Assembly: GCA_910579425.1 (NCBI GenBank)
Contig: CAJTVL010000004.1
Coordinates: 39,207 to 103,206 of the forward strand
Direction of reading: 5' to 3'
Origin: an uncultured Lachnospiraceae bacterium
Lineage (GTDB): Bacteria > Bacillota > Clostridia > Lachnospirales > Lachnospiraceae
Length of the DNA: 64,000 nt
Below are positions 34,067 to 42,022 of this stretch, piece by piece. Position 1 is the first letter of the stretch; each line of letters begins with the position of its first letter. The translations under genes and the position numbers were made by a program. The notes below the pieces were generated by a model that did not search any database, was not told where the DNA came from, and saw only the letters and a list, made by a program, of their open reading frames with translations.

Positions 34067-34115
34067 AAAAGCAGGGCTGACACAAAAGCGTTAAAGCATC
34101 CGGTGGCAGCCCTGC
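34066..34115 (-). terminator. Terminator downstream of ymxH (shared with sigE end)
   Basis: GCAGGGCTG (34071-34079) pairs with CAGCCCTGC (34107-34115). On the minus strand the stem is followed by TTTTT, so it serves ymxH; on the plus strand there is no T-run. Confidence 0.6.
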
Positions 34116-34135
34116 GATCGCATTTGACAGCTGGA

Positions 34136-34372
34136 TTACGGACACTTGATGTCGACAATTATTATATCCGGACCAATCTGCTTGATGTCTCTGTAAGGAA
34201 TACAGATGTCAGGTTCCGTGCAGAGTAAATTAAAGAATTTATTGCCGCTGGGGATGAATACCTTACAGATCTGACCGCTGCACTGGTCAAATTCCAGATC
34301 GGAAATCCTGCCGAGCTTTTTGCAATCCCGCATATTGATTACATCTTTGCATTTCAGTTCAGAAAAGAGCAT
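34136..34372 (-). CDS. ymxH: YlmC/YmxH family PRC-barrel sporulation protein
   Basis: 78-residue single PRC-barrel domain protein (LKCKDVINMRDCKKLGRISDLEFD...IPYRDIKQIGPDIIIVDI). Members are conserved in spore formers and some are sporulation-controlled; the molecular role is unknown. GAAAGGAAG precedes the ATG. Upstream, CATACAAT on the minus strand (34405-34412) resembles a sigma-E -10, but no -35 at the right distance is clear. Confidence 0.88.
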   Translation of the reverse strand: MLFSELKCKDVINMRDCKKLGRISDLEFDQCSGQICKVFIPSGNKFFNLLCTEPDICIPYRDIKQIGPDIIIVDIKCP

Positions 34373-34473
34373 TCTACAGGCTTCCTTTCTTTTCCGGTTA
34401 CTCTATTGTATGCAAAAAAAAGAAAAGGGTGTATCTTTAAATTCCGGTTACGCGGTCGGTATTAGATGGAGTG

Positions 34474-34498
34474 GTTTACATAATTAAATTATGTAAAC
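34474..34498. promoter_or_regulatory. 25-bp perfect AT-rich palindrome, operator-like
   Basis: GTTTACATAATT and its exact reverse complement AATTATGTAAAC flank a single A. It lies in the 232-base gap between nrdR and ymxH, about 100 bases upstream of ymxH. The symmetric 12-bp half-sites and lack of T-tract point to a dimeric regulator site rather than a terminator; the binding protein is unknown. Confidence 0.5.
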
Positions 34499-34512
34499 TA
34501 AGGAGATTTTAT

Positions 34513-34549
34513 AAAAAACTGCCGCCAATGTCCTTCCATCAGCAGCAGT
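34513..34549 (-). terminator. Terminator of nrdR
   Basis: Minus strand: ACTGCTGC pairs with GCGGCAGT (one T-G pair) around a 16-base loop, followed by six T. About 55 bases after the nrdR stop. Confidence 0.7.
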
Positions 34550-34604
34550 CTGTCCCTCTTTTGTCTCGTATGGCAAATAGGAGAAGTTATACAAACAATA
34601 ACGT

Positions 34605-35054
34605 TTATTCCAAAAATTTCTTCAATTCCTCCATAAAGGTATTGACATCCTTAAATTCCCTGTAAACGGAGGCGAAACGTACATACGCCACTGCTTCCAG
34701 ATCCTTTAATTTATTCATCACAATCTCACCGATTACACGGCTTGGAATTTCTTTTTCTTCTCTTCCGAAGATTTCGTTTTCTACCTCGTCTACCAGATCC
34801 TTAATCTGATTTGCGCTGATCGGCCTTTTGTGGCAGGCGCGCAGAACCCCGGCTTCGATCTTGGTTCTGTCGAAGGTCTCCCGGTTATCATCCTTTTTGA
34901 TCACAATCAGCGGAATGGTTTCCACCTTCTCATAGGTGGTAAAACGCTTCCCGCACTCATCGCAGACTCTGCGTCGTCGGATGGAGTTATTGTCATCTGC
35001 CGGTCTTGAATCAATGACCCTGGTATTTTCATGGCTGCAAAACGGACATTTCAT
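34605..35054 (-). CDS. nrdR: Transcriptional repressor NrdR
   Basis: 149 residues: an N-terminal zinc ribbon (CPFCSHENTRVIDSR...VCDECGKRFTTYE) followed by the ATP-cone domain starting PLIVIKKDDNRETFDR. NrdR senses ATP/dATP and represses ribonucleotide reductase genes. No nrd gene or NrdR-box pair is nearby, so its targets are elsewhere. It has its own promoter 48-76 bases upstream. Confidence 0.97.
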   Translation of the reverse strand: MKCPFCSHENTRVIDSRPADDNNSIRRRRVCDECGKRFTTYEKVETIPLIVIKKDDNRETFDRTKIEAGVLRACHKRPISANQIKDLVDEVENEIFGREEKEIPSRVIGEIVMNKLKDLEAVAYVRFASVYREFKDVNTFMEELKKFLE

Positions 35055-35101
35055 AGGCTTCTCCAGTCGTCTATTTTATACAGAATTCTGATAACAATCC
35101 C

Positions 35102-35130
35102 ATTATATTCCCGTTTGCGAAATATTTCAA
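35102..35130 (-). promoter_or_regulatory. Sigma-A promoter of nrdR
   Basis: Minus strand: TTGAAA, 17-bp spacer, TATAAT, in the 84-base gap between sigG and nrdR. Confidence 0.7.
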
Positions 35131-35138
35131 CAATTTTT

Positions 35139-35918
35139 TTACGCCGTCAGATAATTTTTCATCACTTTCAGGGCATTTTTTTCCAGTCTTGACACCTGTG
35201 CCTGGGAGATTCCAATCATTTCTGCCACTTCCATCTGCGTTTTCCCCTCAAAAAAACGCAGGCTGATAATTTCATGTTCTCTTTCCCCCAATTTTTTCAT
35301 TGCCTCGCTTAAAGAAAGATGCTCTACCCAGTTTTCCTCCTTGTTCTTTTTGTCACTGATCTGATCCATAACGTACAGAGTATCCCCGCCGTCCGTAAAG
35401 ATAGGCTCATAAAGGCTCATAGGGTTTTGAATGGCGTCCAGGGCATACACAATATCCTCCTTGGAAATTCCGATTTCCTGTGATATTTCATTGATGGTAG
35501 GTTCCTTCATATTTTGTTTGATCAGGTTTTCCTTTGCGTAGATTGCCTTATAGGCGGTATCCTTCAGGGATCTGCTCACCCTGATTGTGTTGTTATCGCG
35601 TAAAAATCTGCGTATTTCTCCGATAATCATAGGAACCGCATAGGTGCTGAATTTGACATTCAGTGAAGAATCAAAGTTGTCGATGGCTTTGATCAGCCCG
35701 ATGCATCCGATCTGAAAAAGGTCGTCCACGTTTTCGTTGCTGGAAGAAAAGCGCTTGATTACGCTCAAAACAAGACGCAGATTTCCCTCAATATATTTTT
35801 CCCTTGCTTCCTGATCCCCCGACTCGATCTGGGCAAAGAGCTTCTCCTTCTCATCCGCTTTAAGAAGCGGCAGTTTTGCCGTGTTCACCCCGCATATTTC
35901 AACCTTTCCCTGGGCCAT
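35139..35918 (-). CDS. sigG: RNA polymerase sporulation sigma factor SigG
   Basis: 259-residue late forespore sigma factor. Starts with the characteristic KVEICGVNTAKLPLLK. Region 2 is NLRLVLSVIKRFSSSNENVDDLFQIG; region 4 is FFEGKTQMEVAEMIGISQAQVSRLEKNAL. GGAGGAAGACGGAT precedes the ATG. It points towards sigE rather than following it, so read-through from spoIIG, known in Bacillus, cannot happen here. A sigma-F promoter is expected upstream but I could not identify one with confidence. Confidence 0.97.
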   Translation of the reverse strand: MAQGKVEICGVNTAKLPLLKADEKEKLFAQIESGDQEAREKYIEGNLRLVLSVIKRFSSSNENVDDLFQIGCIGLIKAIDNFDSSLNVKFSTYAVPMIIGEIRRFLRDNNTIRVSRSLKDTAYKAIYAKENLIKQNMKEPTINEISQEIGISKEDIVYALDAIQNPMSLYEPIFTDGGDTLYVMDQISDKKNKEENWVEHLSLSEAMKKLGEREHEIISLRFFEGKTQMEVAEMIGISQAQVSRLEKNALKVMKNYLTA

Positions 35919-36280
35919 ATCCGTCTTCCTCCTGCATCATTTACAGACACCTCCAAGAAAATGCTTTGGAATGGATTTTCTCCGAAAAAGCTTCCTGACA
36001 AAGTTTTTTGAGAAAAATTGCCTGTAATAGAAATCATTCACAAATTGGCCTGAAATTATTCATGGATTTCTTTTTTCGGAGAGGCTTTTGTTGGCATAAA
36101 TGAGGATGGATTAACTGTGAAATGAGAAAGTAGGTGGTAGTATGTTGGCAATGGCTGAAAAAGCAACGGGTTATATTATTTCAGGAAAGCAGGGATTCGA
36201 GAAAGTCCCTGCTTTTCCGACAAGTGGAAAATACCGGGAAATGACAGTGTGTCAATCATCATCCCCCGGTGTTTTATGCT
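35919..36280. other. Intergenic region between sigG and the Xre regulator
   Basis: 362 bases with no gene I can support. It holds the sigG leader and a hairpin at 36186-36215 (AAAGCAGGGA and its complement, then TTTT on the plus strand). A short ATG frame from 36141 with a weak ribosome site runs through that hairpin and has no recognisable product. Confidence 0.5.
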
Positions 36281-36781
36281 CTATCGCGTCAGGAAAATTC
36301 CAATAACTGCCCCAACAAGGATCACCGGCGCTGTTCTGACGAACAGCCATTCCAATGAGTGAAACGCCACGCCAAGGACGGCGGTTTCGGGGGCGCTGTA
36401 ATCCCATCCCAGGTAAGGGCTTTCTGACACTAATAAGATCGCAAAAGAGATTACTATGATTGTGCATAATAAAATAAGCGACCAATGGATAATTTTTCTT
36501 CTCGTGGAAATCCTTTGCGCCAGTTGCAGGTTTATCACCTCCAATTTTTCAGAAATGGCTTTTAAAGCCTCTGCCTCTGTTTCAATAACAGTTTCTCCCA
36601 ATAATGTGCTTACAGGTGTTTCAAGCGTTTCCGCTAAGGAGATCAGCAGATCGGAATCGGGAACTGACAGCCCCTGCTCCCATTTAGAAACTGTCTGCCG
36701 CACAATGTTCAGCCTGATGGCAAGCTCCTGTTGTGAAAGCCCCTTTGATTTTCTGATTGCCTTAATATTTTCATTGAGCAT
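36281..36781 (-). CDS. Xre-family regulator with C-terminal membrane segments
   Basis: 166 residues. An N-terminal helix-turn-helix of the Cro/CI type (SQQELAIRLNIVRQTVSKWEQGLSVPDSDLLISLAETL) is followed by a helical linker and two hydrophobic segments (WSLILLCTIIVISFAILLV and APVILVGAVIGIFLT). AGGAGG before ATG 36781 sets the start. A palindrome lies exactly between its -35 and -10, so it probably represses itself. Membrane-tethered regulators of this type often sense envelope state or a partner; no target is evident. Confidence 0.85.
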   Translation of the reverse strand: MLNENIKAIRKSKGLSQQELAIRLNIVRQTVSKWEQGLSVPDSDLLISLAETLETPVSTLLGETVIETEAEALKAISEKLEVINLQLAQRISTRRKIIHWSLILLCTIIVISFAILLVSESPYLGWDYSAPETAVLGVAFHSLEWLFVRTAPVILVGAVIGIFLTR

Positions 36782-36812
36782 CAGGGATCGCCTCCTTTCA
36801 ATTGTCACCCCT

Positions 36813-36841
36813 ATTATAGGCGCAACGGCCCGTTGCCACAA
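36813..36841 (-). promoter_or_regulatory. Promoter and putative operator of the Xre regulator
   Basis: Minus strand: TTGTGG, 17-bp spacer, TATAAT. The 15-bp perfect palindrome GCAACGGCCCGTTGC (36822-36836) fills the spacer, and a further GCAACG half-site lies at 36842-36847, a typical autorepression layout. Confidence 0.65.
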
Positions 36842-36913
36842 GCAACGCATTTTAACATTTTCAGAAAAGGGAAAAAGTCCCGCCTATTGCGCCTGTTCCA
36901 CTTTAGAAGTGAA

Positions 36914-36942
36914 TAGACTTTATGCCTTGATTATGCTATACT
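36914..36942 (+). promoter_or_regulatory. Putative promoter of the first small-protein gene
   Basis: TAGACT, 17-bp spacer, TATACT, about 45 bases before the ATG. Confidence 0.5.
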
Positions 36943-36986
36943 TAAATAAATCAATGATACATGTCTCGTAATTGGGAGGTGATTAT

Positions 36987-37178
36987 ATGCCAAGTAACGG
37001 CGAAATTATCAGGGATGCCATATACGATTTTCAAAAAATTCAAAAACGTATGTTGTTAGCAAGAAAAGAAAATGCGGTTGAAACTTATGAAGATTTAAAA
37101 GAGGATTATATATCTTTAAAAGCATTGCTGACGAGTCTGGGTGTAAATATCACGGAACTGGATAAGATCAAAGAGTAA
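36987..37178 (+). CDS. Small helical protein of unknown function (63 aa)
   Basis: 63 residues, charged and predicted almost all helical (EIIRDAIYDFQKIQKRMLLA...YEDLKEDYISLKALLTSLG). No signal peptide, membrane segment or family I recognise. GGGAGGTGA lies eight bases before the ATG, a strong ribosome site, and a terminator follows, so it looks like a real single gene. It resembles the next small gene loosely in size, charge and an ENxxET motif. Confidence 0.7.
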   Translation: MPSNGEIIRDAIYDFQKIQKRMLLARKENAVETYEDLKEDYISLKALLTSLGVNITELDKIKE

Positions 37179-37197
37179 AATGGAATAGCAGGGAATA

Positions 37198-37236
37198 AAA
37201 AGGGTGCAAAGCATATCAGCTAAGCGCCCTTTTATG
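37198..37236 (+). terminator. Terminator of the first small-protein gene
   Basis: AAAAGGGTGC pairs with GCGCCCTTTT (one T-G pair) around a 16-base loop. Confidence 0.7.
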
Positions 37237-37532
37237 ATAACATAGCCCTTGAAATATTTTACAGGAGAAAATGATAACGCGGTTGCCATTAGGGGGGTCT
37301 GTCTCCCAACATTTTCAGAAAAGGCGATCAAGTATTCCAGTCGAGCTTATACCGCCGTGAATAATTCAGGTTGAGGCTTGCAATGCATATTTATAAGTTC
37401 ATATGTCGTGGGTACGCAACCGCAAAAAGGACAGGCCATACACCCGAAATAAATATAGCGGTACAATCAAAATTATGCTACAATGGACAGGACAGTTCGC
37501 TTTCTTACTAAAACGAAGGGAGACAAAACACG
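37237..37532. other. Gap between the two small-protein genes, with a 17-bp repeat
   Basis: No gene seen in about 300 bases. AACATTTTCAGAAAAGG at 37308-37324 is an exact copy of 36854-36870, upstream of the first small gene. A TACAAT (37479-37484) may be the -10 for the second small gene. Confidence 0.5.
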
Positions 37533-37709
37533 ATGCCAAACAATGAAAAAGAGTACAACGGCTACTTGCTGGATCAGCTTGAATTAATTGAGCGGCTCGA
37601 GATCGCTGCGGAAAATAACAATATTGAAACGGTTAAGAAACAGCTTGCGCTGGAAAAGAAATTTGTGGAACGCAAGTTATATCAGAAGCCTCCGATTAAC
37701 AATGAATGA
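37533..37709 (+). CDS. Small helical protein of unknown function (58 aa)
   Basis: 58 residues, highly charged, predicted helical (EYNGYLLDQLELIERLEIAA, then NNNIETVKKQLALEKKFVERK). GAAGGGAGA lies about nine bases before the ATG. No known family recognised. Probably a diverged relative of the gene at 36987: the segments ARKENAVETYEDLKEDY and AAENNNIETVKKQLALE align weakly. Confidence 0.65.
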   Translation: MPNNEKEYNGYLLDQLELIERLEIAAENNNIETVKKQLALEKKFVERKLYQKPPINNE

Positions 37710-37775
37710 TTTTTTTGGCTCCGCTTCATGCATCTGCATGGAAGCAGGTATTTTATAAAATGAGGAGGACTCTTC

Positions 37776-38300
37776 ATGCTGGAGCGTTTTTATCCTGACC
37801 TTTATCTTGATTCCGCCTATCAGATCGACTTCGGGGAATATCACAAGAAAGGCTACAGGGGCATTATTTTTGATATAGACAACACCTTAGTTCCCCACGG
37901 AGCCCCTGCCGATGCGCGGAGCATAGAGTTGATCGGCAGGCTTAAGGAGATGGGCTTTGGGGTGGTCTTTTTGTCCAACAATAAGGAGCCGAGAGTGAAG
38001 ATGTTTAATGACGCGGTTCATGCCGAATATATTTATAACGCCGGAAAGCCTGGCAAAAAGGGCTATCTAAAGGCAATGGAGATGATGAGGACGGGCAGGG
38101 AAAACACTCTTTTTGTGGGGGACCAGCTCTTCACCGACGTGTGGGGCGCCAGAAACACCGGGATTTTTTCGATTTTAGTGCGTCCTATGGACAAAAAAGA
38201 AGAGATCCAGATCGTTTTGAAGCGTTATCTGGAAAAGATTGTGCTCGCCTTTTACAGGCGAAAGTGTGCTGCCGACAAAACGCGGCAGAATGGAGGGTAA
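37776..38300 (+). CDS. yqeG: YqeG family HAD IIIA-type phosphatase
   Basis: 174-residue HAD-superfamily protein. Motif I is FDIDNTLVPHG, motif II VVFLSNN, motif III around KPGKKGYLK, motif IV VGDQLFTDVWGA. YqeG commonly sits before aroE in Firmicutes, as here; its substrate is not firmly known. TGAGGAGG precedes the ATG. The stop lies one base before the aroE start codon. Confidence 0.92.
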   Translation: MLERFYPDLYLDSAYQIDFGEYHKKGYRGIIFDIDNTLVPHGAPADARSIELIGRLKEMGFGVVFLSNNKEPRVKMFNDAVHAEYIYNAGKPGKKGYLKAMEMMRTGRENTLFVGDQLFTDVWGARNTGIFSILVRPMDKKEEIQIVLKRYLEKIVLAFYRRKCAADKTRQNGG

Positions 38301-38301
38301 A

Positions 38302-39171
38302 ATGATCGACGGATATACAAGAGTCTGCGGCGTCATCGGCAATCCTGTAGAGCATACCATGTCGCCCACAATTCACAATACGCTGGCCCAAAAGCTCTCC
38401 CACAATCTGGTATACGTTCCTTTCCGGGTGGAAAAGGGGGAGGCCGTCACGGCCGTAAAGGGCGCTTATGCTCTGAATATGATGGGGATGAATGTTACGG
38501 TTCCCTTTAAAAGCGAGGTGATCCCCGCCCTTGTGGAAATTGACGATTTGGCTGAGAAAATCGGCGCAGTGAATACTCTGGTGCGTGTTAAATCAGGATT
38601 TAAGGGGTACAACACGGATATGCCGGGGCTTTATCGGGCAATGTGCAGTGAGAAGGTGTCCTTGGAGGGAGAAAAGGCAGTGCTGCTGGGCGCAGGAGGC
38701 GTGGCAAGGGCAGTGGCTTTTCTGTGTGCGGTGAAGAATGCTTCCAGGGTTTATGTGCTGAACCGCTCCTTTGAGAAGGGGAAGGCGCTTGCAGATGAGG
38801 TAAACGAAAAGGTAGGGAGAGACTGTATCGTTCCCATGGCGCTTTCCGATTACGGGAAGCTGCCAGAGGAGAAATTCCTGGCTATCCAGGCCACCAGCCA
38901 GGGGATGTATCCCAATGTGGGAAAGGCGGTCATTGAGGATGAGGCCTTTTATCAAAAAATACATACAGGCTATGAACTGATTTTTAATCCCACCGAAACC
39001 CGTTTTATGCAGCTCGTAAGGGCTCAGAAAGGCAGGGCTTTTCATGGGCTGAAGATGCTTTTGTATCAGGGAATTATCGGCTACGAGCTGTGGAACCAGG
39101 TAAAGGTCAGCGAGGAACTGGCAGAAGAAGTGTACTGCGCAATGAAAGAGAAAATGGGAATCACGGAATGA
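38302..39171 (+). CDS. aroE: Shikimate dehydrogenase AroE
   Basis: NADPH-dependent reduction of 3-dehydroshikimate. 289 residues: substrate domain with VIGNPVEHTMSPTIHN and NVTVPFKSEV (catalytic lysine), then NADP Rossmann motif LLGAGGVARAVAF and the NATS-like block ATSQGMYPN. ATG 38302 follows GGAGGG; in-frame upstream codons overlap yqeG. The ATGA overlap with aroK shows translational coupling. Confidence 0.96.
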   Translation: MIDGYTRVCGVIGNPVEHTMSPTIHNTLAQKLSHNLVYVPFRVEKGEAVTAVKGAYALNMMGMNVTVPFKSEVIPALVEIDDLAEKIGAVNTLVRVKSGFKGYNTDMPGLYRAMCSEKVSLEGEKAVLLGAGGVARAVAFLCAVKNASRVYVLNRSFEKGKALADEVNEKVGRDCIVPMALSDYGKLPEEKFLAIQATSQGMYPNVGKAVIEDEAFYQKIHTGYELIFNPTETRFMQLVRAQKGRAFHGLKMLLYQGIIGYELWNQVKVSEELAEEVYCAMKEKMGITE

Positions 39172-39677
39172 AGGATAACATTATTTTAATCGGCTTTATG
39201 GGCTGTGGAAAGACCAGCGTGGGGATTAAGCTGTCCTATCAGATGAAAAGAACGATGATCGACACGGATAAATGGATTGAGCAGAATCAGAAAATGACAG
39301 TGTCCGAAATTTTTGACGCCTTTGGGGAGGAGGAATTCCGCAGGCTGGAGACCCGGTGCCTGAGAAAGCTGATTGCCGGCCCGGGCCGGCAGATTATTTC
39401 CACAGGCGGCGGGCTTCCCATGAGAAAGGAAAACCACCCGTTATTAAAAGAGCTTGGAAAGGTGTTTTACCTGAGAGTGAGTCCCGAGGTGGTTTATGAA
39501 CGGCTGAAAAACGATACCACAAGGCCCCTTTTGCAGGTGGAAAACCCGAGGGAGCGGATCAGGACGCTGCTTCTTGAACGGGGGCCGGTTTATGAGGCCT
39601 GCGCCGATCTGGTTATTGACGTTTCCGAGCTGTCCTTTGAGGAGATTCTGGATGGTATTCTGGAAAACGCCAATTAA
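39168..39677 (+). CDS. aroK: Shikimate kinase AroK
   Basis: ATP-dependent 3-phosphorylation of shikimate. 169 residues; P-loop GFMGCGKTSVG, the substrate-binding DTDKWIEQ, and lid/second motif ISTGGGLPMR. The start codon overlaps the aroE stop (ATGA). The next enzyme in the pathway, AroA, is encoded separately at 56.8 kb. Confidence 0.96.
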   Translation: MKDNIILIGFMGCGKTSVGIKLSYQMKRTMIDTDKWIEQNQKMTVSEIFDAFGEEEFRRLETRCLRKLIAGPGRQIISTGGGLPMRKENHPLLKELGKVFYLRVSPEVVYERLKNDTTRPLLQVENPRERIRTLLLERGPVYEACADLVIDVSELSFEEILDGILENAN

Positions 39678-39718
39678 ATTTGCTCAAGGCCGTGTTTATG
39701 GCGGAAAGGAAAAATGAA

Positions 39719-40171
39719 ATGAAGATTTTAGTAATCAACGGTCCCAATATTAATTTCCTCGGGATCAGGGAGAAGAGCGTTTACGGCACACAGGATTATG
39801 ATTACCTGCTGAATCTGATCGGCAAAAAGGGAGAGGAGAAAGGGATTGCCATCGAGGTTTTCCAGAGCAATCACGAGGGGGCCATTATTGACCGGATTCA
39901 GGACGCTTATTTTGATGAGACGGAAGGGATTGTGATCAACCCCGGAGCCTACACCCATTACAGCTACGCCATCAGGGACGCCCTTGCCAGCGTTCCCCTT
40001 CCCAAGGTGGAGATCCATATTTCCGACATCACCCAGAGGGAAGAGTTCCGGAAAATTTCTGTAACCGCGCCGGTATGCGATAAGCAGATTTACGGCCGGG
40101 GGCTTGAGGGGTATCTGGATGCAATCGATTTTATTTTGGATTTTTTGGCATTCCCGCAAGAAAGTGGTTGA
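39719..40171 (+). CDS. aroQ: Type II 3-dehydroquinate dehydratase AroQ
   Basis: Dodecameric type II dehydratase giving 3-dehydroshikimate for AroE. 150 residues: INGPNINFLGIREKSVYG with the catalytic tyrosine, FQSNHEGAIIDRIQ, NPGAYTHYSYAIRDAL and EIHISDITQREEFRK. ATG 39719 gives the standard start; in-frame ATG 39698 is an alternative. Part of the yqeG-aroE-aroK-aroQ run. Confidence 0.95.
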   Translation: MKILVINGPNINFLGIREKSVYGTQDYDYLLNLIGKKGEEKGIAIEVFQSNHEGAIIDRIQDAYFDETEGIVINPGAYTHYSYAIRDALASVPLPKVEIHISDITQREEFRKISVTAPVCDKQIYGRGLEGYLDAIDFILDFLAFPQESG

Positions 40172-40196
40172 AAAATATCGGTTTATATATTAAACT
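40168..40196 (+). promoter_or_regulatory. Putative promoter of efp
   Basis: TTGAAA (40168-40173), 17-bp spacer, TAAACT (40191-40196), beginning at the aroQ stop. Confidence 0.5.
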
Positions 40197-40238
40197 GAAT
40201 AAGGAATTATATGGTGAAAATTTTAGGAGGAATATTTT

Positions 40239-40796
40239 ATGATTTCTGCAGGCGATTTCAGAAATGGTATTACAATTGAGTTAGATAATAATGTTTACCA
40301 GATTATTGAGTTCCAGCATGTGAAGCCCGGGAAAGGCGCGGCATTTGTCAGAACCAAGCTGAAGAACATCAAAAGCGGCGGCGTAGTGGAGAAAACATTC
40401 AGACCTACTGAAAAATGTCCACAGGCACGTATTGATAGAAAAGATATGCAGTATTTATATTCGGACGGAGAGCTGTATAACTTTATGGACGTTGAAACCT
40501 ATGACCAGATTGCATTGAACGCAGAGACCGTAGGCGATGCCTTGAAATTTGTCAAGGAAAATGAAATGGTAAAGATATGCTCCCATAACAGCAGTGTATT
40601 TTCTGTTGAACCCCCTCTGTTCGTGGAATTGGAGATCATTGATACAGAGCCCGGATTTAAGGGAGATACGGCTACAGGAGCGTCCAAGCCGGCTACGGTA
40701 GAAACAGGCGCTACAGTGAATGTGCCCCTGTTTGTGGAGATGCATGATGTAATTAAGATTGATACCAGAACCGGTGAATACCTTTCCAGAGTATAA
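40239..40796 (+). CDS. efp: Translation elongation factor P
   Basis: 185-residue three-domain factor that relieves ribosome stalling at polyproline stretches. KOW-like N-terminal domain with the loop [12 protein letters not shown]; the tip lysine is K32. The C-terminal block [26 protein letters not shown] is canonical. AGGAGG lies upstream of the ATG. In Firmicutes it commonly follows aroQ or a peptidase gene. A clean terminator follows. Confidence 0.97.
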   Translation: MISAGDFRNGITIELDNNVYQIIEFQHVKPGKGAAFVRTKLKNIKSGGVVEKTFRPTEKCPQARIDRKDMQYLYSDGELYNFMDVETYDQIALNAETVGDALKFVKENEMVKICSHNSSVFSVEPPLFVELEIIDTEPGFKGDTATGASKPATVETGATVNVPLFVEMHDVIKIDTRTGEYLSRV

Positions 40797-40828
40797 ATCA
40801 TTCCATGTCCTGTCAATTCATGAAGCCT

Positions 40829-40863
40829 AAAGACAATGAGATTATTTCATTGTCTTTTTTTCA
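40829..40863 (+). terminator. Terminator of efp
   Basis: AGACAATGA pairs with TCATTGTCT around a 7-base loop, followed by TTTTTTT. Confidence 0.92.
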
Positions 40864-40961
40864 TACAGAAAAGCAAGTCACTTAATCATTTTGCCGGAAG
40901 GCTTTCCGAACCTTTTTGGCAAGTATTCTTCGTTTGAAAGGATAAGGTAACAATCACTTCT

Positions 40962-41942
40962 ATGAATTTCACATCTTTTACACAGCTCATCTTAAAAAGC
41001 CTTCAGGAAGAATTAGGCGAAGGCTACACAGTATTATCCGAAACCGTAAACAAAAATAACGGAGTTACGAGAACCGGAATTACCATAAAGAGGGAGGGAC
41101 AGAATGCTTTCCCTACCATTTATATTGATCATTTTTATAAGGAGGATATGACAAAGGAGGAAATTCTTCTGACTGCAGACAGGCTTTTTGAAAGCCTGGC
41201 CGACGCGGAGCTTGAAGAGAAAGTAGACCTTTCAGGTTTTGCGGAATTTGACAGTGCCAGGGAAAAAATAGCATATAAAGTGATTTCGGCGGAAAAGAAC
41301 AGGAAGCTGCTAAAAGAAATTCCGCACAAAATAGTTCATAATCTTGCCGTCGTATATTTTTACACGGTGCAGGAGGCTCCTTTCTATGGAAACGCGGTTG
41401 TCCTGATCAACAATCATCATATGCGGCAATGGAAAACAAATCCTGAGGAACTGTTCCGGATTGCAGAGCGTAACTCACCAAGGCTTTTCCCCTGGAGCAT
41501 TGACAGTATGGAAGAGGTCATGCGGGGAATGCTTGCGGAGGATTTATCCCGGGAAGGAAATCATGAGGATGCCGGCCTGGTGAAAGAAAATGAGCAGAAG
41601 GACTGGACAGACGAGCTGATCGGGCAGATTGCCGCCGGCTTCACTTCGGGCAGATTGCCCATGTATGTACTGACCAACAGACAAAAAATGAATGGCGCGG
41701 CCTGTATGTTTTATCCGGGCGTGCTTGAGGATTTTGGGAAAAAGCTGGGAAGGGATTTTTATCTGCTGCCCAGTTCTGTCCATGAAGTGATTCTTGTGCC
41801 TGCGGATGAAACCGTGAGTAAGGAAGCACTATGGGAGATTGTAACAGATATTAACCGCACCCAGGTGGCAGAGGAGGAGATTCTGGCAGACTCCGTATAT
41901 TATTACGACAGAAAAAAAGATCGGATTTTGTGGATTTTATAA
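40962..41942 (+). CDS. DUF5688 family protein
   Basis: 326-residue cytoplasmic protein of unknown function, a family frequent in Lachnospiraceae. Visible blocks: TRTGITIKREGQNAFPTIYI near the N-terminus, VYFYTVQEAPFYGNAVVLIN in the middle and DFYLLPSSVHEVILVPAD near the C-terminus. No signal peptide or membrane segment. The ribosome site is weak and distant (AAGGATAAGG about 15 bases up). No functional context from neighbours. Confidence 0.8.
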   Translation: MNFTSFTQLILKSLQEELGEGYTVLSETVNKNNGVTRTGITIKREGQNAFPTIYIDHFYKEDMTKEEILLTADRLFESLADAELEEKVDLSGFAEFDSAREKIAYKVISAEKNRKLLKEIPHKIVHNLAVVYFYTVQEAPFYGNAVVLINNHHMRQWKTNPEELFRIAERNSPRLFPWSIDSMEEVMRGMLAEDLSREGNHEDAGLVKENEQKDWTDELIGQIAAGFTSGRLPMYVLTNRQKMNGAACMFYPGVLEDFGKKLGRDFYLLPSSVHEVILVPADETVSKEALWEIVTDINRTQVAEEEILADSVYYYDRKKDRILWIL

Positions 41943-41993
41943 GGTTTTCTGCATTGGACACCTTTTTTTCACAAATTTTTGTAAATGAGAGAC

Positions 41994-42022
41994 TAGACAA
42001 TCTGAGAAGCATATGATATGAT
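41994..42022 (+). promoter_or_regulatory. Promoter of tRNA-Arg
   Basis: TAGACA (41994-41999), 17-bp spacer, TATGAT (42017-42022), 42 bases before the mature tRNA. Confidence 0.6.

Noticed and set aside
34474..34498. Palindrome as a NrdR box or BirA operator
   Set aside because: NrdR boxes and the BirA site have different half-site sequences and spacing; the match is only in short AT-rich parts.
34471..34665. Plus-strand 64-residue frame between ymxH and nrdR
   Set aside because: It covers the palindrome, the nrdR terminator and the nrdR end; no product resemblance.
37116..37331. Minus-strand 71-residue frame after the first small gene
   Set aside because: It overlaps that gene's end and its terminator and has no clear ribosome site.
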